From NCBI GenBank assembly GCA_036435485.1, contig CM071599.1, positions 7,466,803-7,530,802 on the forward strand: a DNA stretch of 64,000 nt, read 5' to 3'. The notes under the pieces are model-generated. The model saw only the letters and a program-made list of their open reading frames with translations. It did not search any database and was not told the DNA's origin. This DNA is from Saposhnikovia divaricata. Lineage: Eukaryota > Streptophyta > Magnoliopsida > Apiales > Apiaceae. Shown one piece after another: positions 53,213 to 64,000 of this stretch (position 1 is its first letter; the number at the start of each line of letters is the position of its first letter). The position numbers and the translations under genes are program-made.

Positions 53213-53620
53213 CATGGTGGTGATTATTGCAAGAGCTCACCTGTCACGACCAAAGATTGTTCATCATTTAGGGGTTCTCACTTTCTGCATGTCTATAGCT
53301 GGTATCCGGCATGTAGATAGCTGGGGTGTCGTTCCTCTAACCTCAATTTATGCAACTGGGGTCAATTGTGATGTTGCTGCTTTCAGGGATGTCGGCGCAG
53401 TTTGGATCGCTCGGGATGTCTTCGATTTTGTTTTTAGCTTTAAAAACTTTTCAGTTCAGTGTGTTAAATGATCAGGAAATAAATCAGCTAATTGTTTTTA
53501 GTGTGTTATTTATTTTTCCAACCTGGTTGTATCGACAATCGGGAGTTTGTCCCGGCTGTGATCTATTCTATTGAATGAAACCTGCTTCATCTTTTGGGCA
53601 AAAAAAAATAATATTTTAGT

Positions 53621-54605
53621 CAGCTGGAAAATGACTCATATTTTTTTTAAGATTAAAAGTGACTCAAGTATGTGTTGGATAGATTCTTTATTAGCTTTAT
53701 TTATTAAAGTATACATGGGTGGATCGATTAACATTTACAATTTAAATTAACATGGAATGGTAGCTTATTAGTAATAATATTGGAATAAATAAATAATTCA
53801 AATAATTTATATAAAACTTTATGTTATCTTATTTTTTTTTCAAATAGTACTAATATACAAACTTTTTTTGTAAGTCTAATTCACGAATTAGTTTTCCTTT
53901 ATTATATAATAGGGGGTCTGATATTTTTAATTAAGTAGTAGAACTGGATTCACATACAACTATTCATAACACAAAAAAACTTCATTATCAAGAAGTCATG
54001 GGTATTTCTGTAGTTGAAAAATTTTAAAATTAAAATTGGAGTTTAAATAATAAAAACAAAAACTTATTTATCAATTTCCAATAAATTATATAAATTTATA
54101 TGGTATAATTTGACCCGGACAGTGATCCATTGTTGTATGGGCCATACACTACAGACCATAGGCGTTAGGAAAAAGAGAGATCTGTGGACAGGCCCATAAG
54201 AATCTAAAGAACTACTTTCTTCACGAATAAACAGAATTAAACAACTTCCAATCAAGTACTTTTCGAAACAAAAATAAAATTTAAGATCACAAATTATTTA
54301 ATGTTAAAACTTGGCTGATCCGTCTGACACTACAATGTCGCAATGGTTCAGATCAGCATTAGACTTGATTTAGTGAGAACATAATCTACCTACGGGTTTC
54401 CAAAAAGAAAAATAAGCTTTAGAAGTCCTGGTGCTATTTCGAGGCCGTTTAGGTAAGTTTAAAATTATTACTTAAAGTTGCATAAAGTGATAAGTGAAAA
54501 ATAAAAATTTTAAGTTAATATGTATTTGGCTAATTTTATATTATGAGTGACTTATGAATAATTAAAAATGTAAACATAAAAATAAATTTGATAAATTATC
54601 TATTT
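53621..54605. other. Intergenic, no gene seen
   Basis: AT-rich DNA with no recognised element ends. Confidence 0.5.
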
Positions 54606-54624
54606 GAATGATAATATTAACTTT

Positions 54625-55218
54625 TTTTTCTTTTTTTTTTGTGTCAGGGGTATCTATTTCATAGATGAATTCCAACGAATACAATATTCGTAAGGTGTTC
54701 TTTCATTCAAGAAAGTTTATCATCTAACCGAAAGGCACGCATGTTGCCTCCGGACACTTAGACAATAGAACTTTAATGTCCGAGAAGAAGCCACCCGATT
54801 GGTAAGTACAATACAAAAACAAATACTGGAAAGAAAAAAACAAAACTACAAGACCAAACTCGAAGGAAGTAACATGACCAATCTTCAAAAGTGACAAACC
54901 CCGAAACCACTAAAGCCCCAACTTTTCCATCAACTGTCACCAGAAATCGCGCCAATCTGCTCAAAAACCCACTTCAAGGGGCATCAAGGGACCAAAGAAG
55001 GGCCTCGTTAAAAACCCACAAGAGCAAAACCCTTTGGGAAAAAAACTCAAGTGGGAAAAGAGTGCCCTCTAAAAACCCATGATCTTCGAAACACAATAGG
55101 TGCCTAAGACAAATGGTAAACACCTTCTAAAAGCTTTCGTTCCTTCCTGCTTCCATCATCTTTTCACATGTAACAAGCCCATATATATTAATCCATACCA
55201 GTTATTGAAGTTCAACAA
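54625..55218 (-). mobile_element. 5'-truncated non-LTR retroposon with long TSD
   Basis: A T-run at the left (a minus-strand poly(A) tail) and a 19-bp exact duplication GAATGATAATATTAACTTT on both sides (54606-54624 and 55219-55237) show target-primed insertion. The body includes cctcgttaaaaacccaca and agtgggaaaagagtgccc, phrases common in dispersed plant retroposons. No RT is recognisable in the ~594 bp, so LINE or SINE origin is open. Confidence 0.8.
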
Positions 55219-55237
55219 GAATGATAATATTAACTTT

Positions 55238-56054
55238 AATCAAATAAAATTCTCAAAACAAAATAATTCATTCAAAAAAGTACCTCCTACAAACTTTTGA
55301 CTTTAAGCTGTTTTTTTTTTAATTTTAATTCAATTTCTGACTTATTACACAAACGAACATTTTTTGACTTAAAAAATGGCTTTAAGATCGGCTTAAAGCC
55401 CGTTGCCCAACTGGCTCTTCATCTGTATAGAACTTTTAAGGTTGTTTATTCTAGTCAAATTCAGTATATTTAATTGCGCAAATTTGCATTCCGTTTCCAA
55501 GTTTAGAGTAGAAAGAACAGAACAACATATTTTTCACTTTTTCTACCACCACTGATTATTGAATGTAGCAAAAAAAAAGTGAGGCTAGCATATAAACAGG
55601 GTAATCCAAGCTACAAGGAATACATCTATACACTTATGGACGTTTAATGGTCAATTAACGTTAGTACAATATCAACCTGGAGATATATGCAATATGCATA
55701 TATCAGAATTCGAAAAACCAAGTTTCATATCCTAAATGACCCTCTGTATCCAGCAGTAGAAGATCAAGATGACCAAAGAAGGCTAAATGATGCAGAAGTT
55801 CGCGATAACTCAGTTATTTTGATAATAAAATCTGAAGAATGTCGAGATCTCCCATTGTCTAGTTGTATGACAAAGAAAACAATGAAATGAATGACTAGTA
55901 TGCTCTTAATTCTGTTGAGGACACCTATACAAGAAGGCTGAACCATCAAATTTTGATCTTGGTGGTGCTTTCTAATTTTTTAAGTACTTTCAAGGTTTTC
56001 TATTCCAGTCATAACTGCCGTAGTTACCCACCTTACCAGTCTACAATCTCCATT
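55238..56054. other. Intergenic and 3' flank of isochorismate synthase
   Basis: The right end holds the 3'UTR. A 67-codon plus-strand frame at 55687-55890 matches nothing known to me and lacks context. Confidence 0.5.
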
Positions 56055-59000
56055 TCATCCTCTTTTTGCATCAAGTGACAGAGCTTCTAGTTTAATCAAC
56101 TTAGTGAACTGCAGGCCAATTCACAATATTAGAAAGGAGCTCAAGTTCGGACTTGGTTTTTAAGTTATAGATAGAACAAGTGCCGAACATGTATGCTCTA
56201 ACATAATTGACCAACCTGAGATGTCTTCAGTTCCAGTTCTTCCCACTCTTGAGATGAGTTACTTCCTTCCACTATCCCAGTCCCAGCATAAAACAATGCA
56301 CCATGTCCCTATTATATCCACATTGTTCAGTAACAAGATTGCTGAGGAAGGGCAGTTGGTGAAATCATAGAGCATTTCAAACAAAACATCTCTGATTCCT
56401 AGATTATGAAATTTATTTCAACACAACCGAAGTTTTTTTTTTGCAATTTGGCATGAACACATAATGAAGTGGATTGTAAGTGAGATTACGAGTTCACAGC
56501 GAACGATGGCCCACTTCTTAACTCACCTTTTCTACCAAGGCTGACCTTATACCTACTGCAAACTCACTCTCTCCTCCTCCAAACCAACCAACAGGACCGG
56601 CATACATTCCTCGGTCAAACATTTCTGTACAACATTATGTCTGATTAGAAGAACTGAGTACTGAAAAACATACATACGAAGGGTGCAGAAATACTGGATA
56701 TATACTGATAGAACTAGAGTGAACTCTTGCAGGAAGTCACCACGACCAAGTCTTCAACATGAAATGTTGAGTGAAGAAATGAAAATTTAACAAAAGGGAG
56801 CCAATTAGCATATATTTTACACTACTGAAATTCCCATCTGCAGAAGGCTGACCACCAAAGAGCCGTGTAAACATAAAAGTATTGAACTAAAAATGAAATA
56901 GTGTAGAACAAAGTATGGAGAAGCGGTTGAAGTATTAATATGCTAAAGATTGCATCTCCTGGTGAAGAAGCCTAGTACACTAATTACACAGGGTGACTTA
57001 GCTTAATACTAATCATCACCACTGTTTTACCCAGGCTGTGCATCCAGTATACTAATCATCTCTAGAGCAGCTGCATTCGGTAATAAGAGGCCATCTTTTA
57101 TGTAAGTGGTCAATTATTAATTTGAAACAGTAATAGGTATCTTCTCTAATTCAGAAATGTCTCATTGTGCATCCAAGAATAATAGTATCTGATATAGAAT
57201 ACATTATCTTAAGTGAACTGGATTAAATTAAGCCAAAATGATTGTAAAAGAGATGACTACAAAGTACAAGCTAATAAGAAAAACACATACCAGTTTCTGT
57301 TATTAAAAGTCTGGCCTCTTCTGTCGGGAACCCACAAACTGCAGGACTTGGATGAAGAGATGACAAAATATAAAACTGGAAAGGAAGAACAATTAGAATT
57401 CAAGTTTATCATGTAGATAATTATTACCGAAAGAAACTTAAGCAAATTGGAACATGAAACTACTTGCACTTAAGATTTTACCTCATCGTCTTCACTTCTC
57501 AGTCTCCCAGTCAAATGAGCATAGAGATGTTGAACTCTTCGAAGTTTTCGTATCGCTTTCTTTGGTTCAATCAATACATTCGAACATACAGCCTACAGAG
57601 CAGAACAATCACTTGAATAGGTGCAGGTTAAGTGGTAAACAAAAGCTAACAACATACTTCCATACAGTGAAGCATCAAGTCAACATATTTAGATTGTTTA
57701 ACAGTGCAAATCCCTATTTAGATGTAAAATAGTAGATTTCACAATTAAAGGTAATTTAATCAAACTCGATAACAAAATATTTGTGTTAAGAACTTCTAAA
57801 CTTTCTCCGAATCAACCACTGAACCCTTTTTTTTATTTCTTTCTTTCAGTCCTTTTGTAAGAGGCAAGTAGAAGCACTCATGTCAAGTGTTGACTTAAGC
57901 TGCTACCACTGCCACTACATTGAGGCCTCTGCCTGCGTGTGTGGAGGGAGAGGGGGGGGGGAGCGGGGAGAGATAGGGAGGGGAATAGATATAGAGGTCC
58001 GATCACATTAATGTTAATTCATATAACATACTAACATAGTAATATAAATGTTGATATTATGACAACCGCAAGCATCAACACAAAAGAAAAAACAAAAACT
58101 CTGCAGACCTACTAATCATGGTGCGTGCAAACTGTACACTTGCCTCTAGTTTTCTTCTTATGCACTCGCGCACTATTTTAAACTCGCGGTGGTCCTTGCG
58201 ACTGCAAATTTAATGAAGTACAAAATTTTATTAAAATTGTGATCAATCACAGTGAAAGACATGGCTATAATTACCACTATGAAAGAAGCATTCACTATTG
58301 TAGTAAGACCTGGAAAGCAGATCAAATTCAATCTGAAGATCAAGGGCCTCCGAGTCACCTCTAGCTCGGGTTCCAGCTAAAGCTTCACTACATATACTAA
58401 GTGAGTCTCGATGAAACAGTTGCTCTGGCTATTCACAAAGTTTTACATAAGAGATTAACAAGACAGCTATAAAATAAAAGCACCCAGCAAAAACAGAAAA
58501 TTTATGAACACAAATTAATGTAGTATTAAAAATATCAATTGTAAAAAGTGCTTAAAAGACAGCAAGATTCAAATATCATATATGCATATGTGGTGCCGTA
58601 GGATCTCAATATGTATTGAGTCCCCTACAAAGGAAAATGGAGGCAACAAAAATAGGTCATAATATCAATTCTACCATATGAAATAATATAGGTCATAACA
58701 AAAGGTTCAGTAAGTTAAATCTAATTGTGATCAAGAGAATCCGAATTGCTAAGATCGGCTATTGATACAAAATGATTTTCCCCTTTATTTCTATCCAGAA
58801 AAAAAGCAAGGAGAGACATTTTACAACTTGAAATTGTAAATTAGTAGTAGTGCTTCCAGAAAGGACAATATGTGTGTGAAATCATGAACGATTACATATA
58901 AATATGCAGAAGTACACAGGCCTTTTACATTCAATAAGTTTTCACATGTTGAGTTGCACTTACAGTGTTACCAATAAATGCCGGTGCATCAGGAGGCTGA

Positions 59001-62000
59001 AGACAGAATTGATAAGCATTTTCTCCTTCGACCTAGTATATTAAGAGTAAGAAAATATGTAACAGAAAATATCCAACATAGAAGGTTATGTGTGTCTTAG
59101 AACAAGCGAGCAACACCTGTAAATAAGCCAACCATATTAAAGGGTCGATATCAGGAGTTGTCAAAACTCTGCTGCTACGCGCAAGTACAACCTGATTTTC
59201 AGCAAAAGTCCAAGTAAATAAAAGCCGATATTCTAGATTAGTAACAATAAGGAGGTAAATGACGAGCAGAAAAGTAAAAAAATGAATACAGATTCACAGG
59301 TATGACCATTTTAATAATAGAAAACAGGAAAAGAGTAGATCTTTACTGTAATTTGGTTTTTTATTAATTACTACAAAACTAATTGTCTATGAGGCACAAT
59401 TAGGGTGATGTAGAGTACACAATACTTATACTACCTTAATGAGCGATGAGTTGTTCCTGCTTATCATCTGCAAAGCCCTATTCACAGAAAGATCCCAATA
59501 ACTCTTACTTGGAATATGATTATTGCTGACGATGAATGTATTAGGAACTTCTTTACTTAACCTCACAATAGCAGAGGAAATCTGCAACATCCCATAAAAT
59601 TAAAAGATATACACACACGAACAGATTCATTAAAAATACTTCATTTATAATCTGTTTAGTGAATTCCACTTGAAGTTTGCTCAAAAAAGAAAGAAAAGAA
59701 TTCCACGTCCAGGAGAAGGATCAAGGAACCTGTCGCATTGTGTCTTGAAGTTGGGATATTGCCATTCCAAATGTCCAGAATAGTGAATTATCCCATGCGA
59801 TAGTTGTAGCAAGTATCGAGCTTCCTTCAAGCTCATCAAACTCAACCTGTTATCCAGAAGCCAATGTATCATTTATGCACACTCTAAAGAACTTGGACCA
59901 ACTGACATGTCATACGTGGCAGCTTAAAAATGATTGACTGGACAAAGTACTATAATACCTGTGGAATCATGAAGTAAAATGAACCAAAAGCCTTCCATTC
60001 AGATGATACATGAGCCGTTGCATCAAAGCGGATAGCCCCATAAGCACGAATCAACGGGCACTTCTTAGAAAGAAACCTTATGATCATATTATAATGCCAA
60101 AAGTTATAGGCTCCCTCAATTCCAAGTCAACGAGAAAAGATTCGTAGAATAAAACACAATTTACAACATTACGTGCAATGGATATCAAGCATGCCTACCC
60201 AGTACCCATTTTGGATCAGGAGTTATACTGCAGAGTGCAAACAGGGTTGCGGTCTCTTTTTAGTTATGGTAATAATAATGGTATGTCAGAATGAATTTGG
60301 ATTGTACAGGAGACAAAAAAAATCCCCATTGAATATACTTTGAAAATCTTGATAAAAGAGAGAAAACACACACACATCCTCGATTGAACTAATAAACATT
60401 ATTACTATTATGAAGTATGGTTTAAGAGTCAGCACAGTTAGTACCATTCTTTTTAAGCCAATGTTTCTTAGAAGTCCAGATAATTCACGGAAACAACTTC
60501 TCAATTCTAGGAGTAAGGATATTAGACCATTTAGCTTGGTTCCGAACAGAGTGTTACTTTGTGTGACTACGAAATTGAACTTACAACTACATTTAAGCTA
60601 CAAGTACATCCGTGTAATCTCATACTAGAAGCTATACTTGTAAATACAAGTTGAACTTAAGTTGCACATAATTTTTAAGTACACCTCTGTAGTTTAATGC
60701 TAGAGAAACTCGAGCAAATTGTTTTAATAAAGCAATAGGATGTGTAAGGTGATTAGACCAAAAAAGGAAAGTACCTCTTAATGGAGCGCCAATGATGGAA
60801 GGAGAAAGGACTAATGTGTCGAAAGAATACTGCACTTCCCAAACCAGCAACACTAACAACACTATCATCGTCGTCATCATCATTACTTAAGTTTTGATGG
60901 TGATGATTATTGTTACCATTAACATGATATTTGTTGTTGCCATTAATATGATTGTTGATGAGAAAATCGGGAGGAGTGTTGTTGTTTTTGTGACTTCGTC
61001 CTGAGAAGAAACATCGGGGGAGCAACTCATCTTCTTGCTTTTGGGCACGCAGCCAGTCTATTGCCTCTATTTGTTCCTCTATTTGCACCTACATATCATT
61101 TCATTTTTGGCAAAACACAAGAAAACGATCTTCGTTACAAATATAAATATATAATTTTGCATTCTACTACTCTCCACTCCAGAGTGTTCTAAATATCGGC
61201 CTAGGCACTTCTGCGCTAGGCAGCTTAAAAACGCCTACTTTTTGCGAAAATTAGTCATTAAAACATGGTTAATAAGAAAATCGAAACTGCTAAGGAAATT
61301 AATTAATAGAATTAAAAGAGTATGCAAGGCAAAGTGTGAGAAAAGATATGAAGGAAAAAAACAGGAAGAGATATAGGAGGCTAAATGGGAGGGTGAGAAC
61401 CAACCACGTGGCAAAAAACCATTCATCTCTCATCATAACAGAACAAAGGCACTACAATTTACAGATAAGTAAGTGCGGTAAAGATGATACTTCAGCTAGC
61501 TAGTGGATATGATTACTATGTATGTACCTGGAGTCGAATAATACCGGAGTCGAATGGAGGTGGTTTTGATTTAAGTTGATATAAAGCTGAGTTGAGAGAG
61601 TCCATAGCCAATGCAGGAGTTGAAACAGGTGGAAATGACAGGGTTTGTATAGTCCCCAGAGGAGCAGTAGTTGATGCTTCTTGTTTCGAACAACCATTCA
61701 TCGAAAGTAATGGGCTTAACTGGTTTCTTCTCTGCTACCTCCATTCCATATCCAACACAAACATGGTTAGTCAGTTAAACATAAAAAGTATACATGTTCA
61801 AGAAGATAAACTAATCAATGACCTCTTGGTTTAACGGTATCTCCCTTGCTCCTCTTGTCAGAGGAGGTCGAGAGTTCAAATCATGTCAGAGACAAGATGT
61901 GTGCGAGAGTGTGTTAATTATCGAAAAAAATAAGAAAGATAGACACTAGTATAAGATATACATACATGGTTATTGTAGAAATGGATAGAATGTCTTGCAT

Positions 62001-62100
62001 TGTTAGTTGAAGTTGTATAGGAAGTGGACATGGCAGGGGAAGCAGACCTTGTGGAGCATTTCATGGCTTCAAGCTCCAACAGCCATGACTTCCCTGCCAT
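56055..62100 (-). CDS. ICS: Isochorismate synthase, plastid (15 exons)
   Basis: Converts chorismate to isochorismate in the plastid, the entry to phylloquinone and to pathogen-induced salicylic acid. Exons (minus strand, all frame-consistent): 62100-61966, 61731-61528, 61088-60775, 60076-59959, 59846-59730, 59581-59435, 59191-59117, 59032-58964, 58428-58310, 58201-58144, 57592-57482, 57375-57291, 56624-56527, 56308-56216, 56108-56055; 598 residues. Exon 1 and early exon 2 form a Ser/Thr-rich transit peptide. Recognisable blocks: MNGC...PLGTIQT, GSAVFFRHISPF, IRAYGAIRFDA, EWKAFGSFYFMIPQVEFDEL, YQFCLQPPDAPAFIGNTPEQLF, SEALAGTRARG (Mg site Glu), HPSPAVCGFP, DRGMYAGPVGWFGGGESEFAVGIRSALV, YAGTGIVEGS...EWEELELK. 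Exon 3 has an Asn/His/Asp-rich low-complexity insert (about residues 135-160). Intron 10 has a GC donor. No stop was found. Introns were read by eye, without transcripts. Confidence 0.93.
57935..57985. repeat. Purine-rich (GA/GGG) microsatellite in ICS intron
   Basis: A run of gggagagggggggggg and gagatagggagggg in intron 10 of ICS. It is purine-rich on the plus strand, so pyrimidine-rich in the transcript. Confidence 0.9.
61817..61926 (+). mobile_element. Short tRNA-derived SINE in ICS intron 1
   Basis: Head tcttggtttaacggtatc (A-box-like) and B-box-like gagttcaaatcatg, ending in an A-run (61923-61929). The flanks agaagata and agaaagata may be a short TSD. It is antisense to ICS. Confidence 0.6.
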
Positions 62101-63567
62101 GTACACAAACAGCTGAGTTTAAAGATATGACAAGAGATATGTAAAGAGAACAAAGAGATGAGCTAATTGGATATCTTTTGATATTCTAGTTTATCAACAT
62201 TACATTGTATTTATTTAATAAATATAGTGAATAAGGTACAGTAACATATTTGCATCTATATTACAACAATATAATTTATTTTTTTTTAATAAAAGGCAAG
62301 GATGATCTGATTATAGACGAGAAAAATTTGTGCGAACAATATAATTTTTTAACTAGAGATTTAAGAGGTGTTACCCACCTCTGGTTTACAATAGACCATA
62401 CTGTACATGATTCAACATGGAAGATCATCCACAACAAGAACCTACAAATGGAGAAGCAAGCAAAGCTTGCAAGATTACCAAAAATACCACAACCCACAGT
62501 CATTATTTGTTTTTATTTTTTGGAAACATCGCACTTGCAACTATTAAATTTCTTCCGAAATAAGGTTATAAATAATGAAATCAGGAGCAGTAGAGCCTGT
62601 ACTATCGAATGGGCTACATTATTATTATTATTATTTTTTTTTTTTGCAAATGGGCTACATTATTTTTGATAATGTAAAGTTGCCAAAATGTTGTCCGGGA
62701 TAATTTTGCTTCATAAATTTTTGATATAAAGCATACAAACTCAATTATTTCTTCACTTTAGTTTCAAAATGTTCAATTATATAGTACTCAACTAATCCAT
62801 GATCCTCAAAATTAATTTTCACAACATTTTAAAGGTACAAAATACAATACATGACATAAAAACAAATTCATGTACAATATAGACTTAACATTCTGTTGAG
62901 CATCAGCCATCAAGGCTATGTCCCTGCACACCCGAGACCATGGCATACATTCTCAAAATTGGTTTTCAACATCAAAACTAATGATTATTACAACAGCCAT
63001 TCTACATTATTCCTGCTCTGTATATCGTACTGTGGTTTACGCCCATTATTCTATTTTATTCGAGACTGCTTCCAATGGTTTTATCCTCCTGTACAAAAAA
63101 CTTCCGATTCCATTAACATCTGCATTCTGTCCTAGGCACCACCGACTGAATAATTCTCTTCCACGGACAGCTTGAACATTCAGTCATATACTTGTGCCAA
63201 TGAATGACTGGAAATAAGTTGGAGTTATATAAGAAACTAGCCAAGGTAATAAAAATACTATTTAACTATTGAGTTGAATCGTTAATATGCTGCTGAGCAG
63301 AACACGAAAATGTGAGAAACGGATGTAGGTTGTAGATGCAATGATGCATAGAAACATCTACTTGGAAGCAGATACACAAAACTGAGTAAACAAGTTAATT
63401 CCCTCGTTTAAAAAAAGAAAAAGAAACCAAGTCAAGAGACAATCTATCTAACTGCAATAAATGTTAGTCATGCACTACTGCCTTTTTCTCCCAATATTTT
63501 GGAAGAACGAATACAATAAAGACTAATAAACCAAATCAACAATAGAAATTAGTCAGTAGAAGATTAC
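62101..63567. other. ICS promoter region and 3' end of the PP1 gene
   Basis: No separate gene. ICS is transcribed leftward from here. The right part (about 62880-63200) probably holds the last exon and 3'UTR of the PP1 phosphatase. I see a possible last exon near 63121-63168, but the splice acceptor is weak and I do not call it. No clear TATA box upstream of ICS. Confidence 0.5.
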
Positions 63568-63789
63568 CTTTGTTTTGGTGAAGAAAGGGTTTCCTCGCAC
63601 CGTACTTAAGCTCCCTAACATAAACTTCGGATTCTTTTCTTCAGGCTTTAGTATTTGGAAAGAGCACAACAACGTTTCATCCACGCTCATCAAGACACCA
63701 GCATTATCAAATTCCCCACAGTAGTTGGGGGCTGAGAATATAGTTACAAGTTGTCTATCTGCAAAAAACTCATATCCATCTTCGACTAC
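63568..63789 (-). CDS. Serine/threonine protein phosphatase PP1 catalytic subunit, C-terminal exon (partial)
   Basis: A 74-codon exon bounded by ...TTACAG|GTAGTC and AACAAAG|GTAATC on the minus strand, phase 0 at both ends. It encodes VVEDGYEFFADRQLVTIFSA, then PNYCGEFDNAGVLMSVDETL and CSFQILKP. This is the hallmark C-terminal part of PP1 (TOPP in plants), with the SAPNYCGEFDN loop that lines the active site. PP1 removes phosphate from Ser/Thr in many regulatory complexes. Upstream exons lie beyond 64000. After KPEEKNPKF the residues diverge from the usual plant tail. Confidence 0.92.
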
Positions 63790-64000
63790 CTGTAAACGTG
63801 GATTAATAATGAGGGACAGAAGATTATCAAGGGACTAAGACAACAAGAGGAAAAATGAAACTGTGGCTAGTGGTTACTGAAGTGACATTCTCTGATTGAG
63901 TTACTGAACTGAATTTACTCATTTTTCAGTTGATGTGAAATTTTGAATATTTATTTATTTAATTGGACGAATCTCCAGTGGGCAACGACGTGCTTAGGCA
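63790..64000 (-). other. Intron of the PP1 gene
   Basis: Non-coding sequence upstream of the exon acceptor, with no earlier PP1 exon recognisable before the window ends. Confidence 0.55.

Larger units (their letters stand above)
51566..53608 (+). mobile_element. L1-like LINE remnant with nested elements
   Basis: Flanked by the 12-bp duplication TAATATTTTAGT (51554-51565 and 53609-53620). It ends in a poly(A) run (53600-53608) after gaatgaaacctgcttcatc, typical of plant L1 3' ends. The outer parts (51566-51907 and 53213-53608) are the host retroposon. A TRIM and an RTE-type LINE fragment occupy the middle. No intact endonuclease or RT of the outer element is left. Confidence 0.65.

Noticed and set aside
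55687..55890. 67-codon frame between the retroposon and ICS
   Set aside because: It is isolated, has no recognisable motif, and starts and ends in AT-rich DNA.
62276..62669. Open frames of 75 and 139 codons upstream of ICS
   Set aside because: They are non-ATG-started, low-complexity frames with no recognised motif. The region reads as promoter and intergenic DNA.

Overview
The window is nuclear DNA from a flowering plant, almost certainly a eudicot. The evidence is a split isochorismate synthase gene with 15 exons, PHT1 phosphate transporters with 5'UTR introns, a PP1 phosphatase exon, plant-type LTR retrotransposons (Tat-like Ty3/gypsy and Ty1/copia) and a dense load of MITEs, SINEs, LINE pieces and a Helitron in AT-rich DNA. 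I could not fix the species. No bacterial operon, CRISPR array, rRNA or functional tRNA gene was seen.

Layout. 1-8372: a decayed minus-strand Ty3/gypsy element, studded with a GC-rich palindrome and joined to a copia scrap. 9999-12880: an intact minus-strand PHT1 gene with a 1.06-kb 5'UTR intron and a P1BS motif. 13060-23640: intergenic DNA full of small transposons, many with readable target-site duplications (TSDs): MULE-type, hAT-type and Tourist-like MITEs, a fold-back element, a non-autonomous Helitron and SINEs. 23643-34294: a full-length, apparently very young Tat-type gypsy element whose two 516-bp LTRs show no difference on reading. It has a 1920-residue gag-pol with two RNase H domains, plus a three-exon gene on the opposite strand. 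35177-37850: a second PHT1 gene whose reading frame would be intact but for a 727-bp hAT-like insertion. 39062-43490: a decayed copia element. 43490-49740: remains of a third PHT1 copy, split by a 3.5-kb copia element and by a Pack-MULE carrying lipoxygenase exons. The last two PHT1 copies and about 1.2 kb of their upstream DNA are a tandem segmental duplication. 51554-53620: nested non-LTR and TRIM elements. 54606-55237: another retroposon. 56055-62100: isochorismate synthase. 63568-64000: the 3' part of a PP1 phosphatase gene.

How the genes relate. PHT1 proteins import inorganic phosphate at the plasma membrane. The first copy looks functional, and both the first and second copies keep a PHR-type (P1BS) promoter motif. 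The second is broken by one insertion, and the third is a pseudogene whose P1BS site has also decayed. Isochorismate synthase feeds phylloquinone and salicylic acid synthesis in the plastid. It is not functionally linked to the PHT1 genes except by being nearby. Coordinates of splice sites, LTRs and TSDs were read by eye. Domain names come from recognised motifs, not from a database search.
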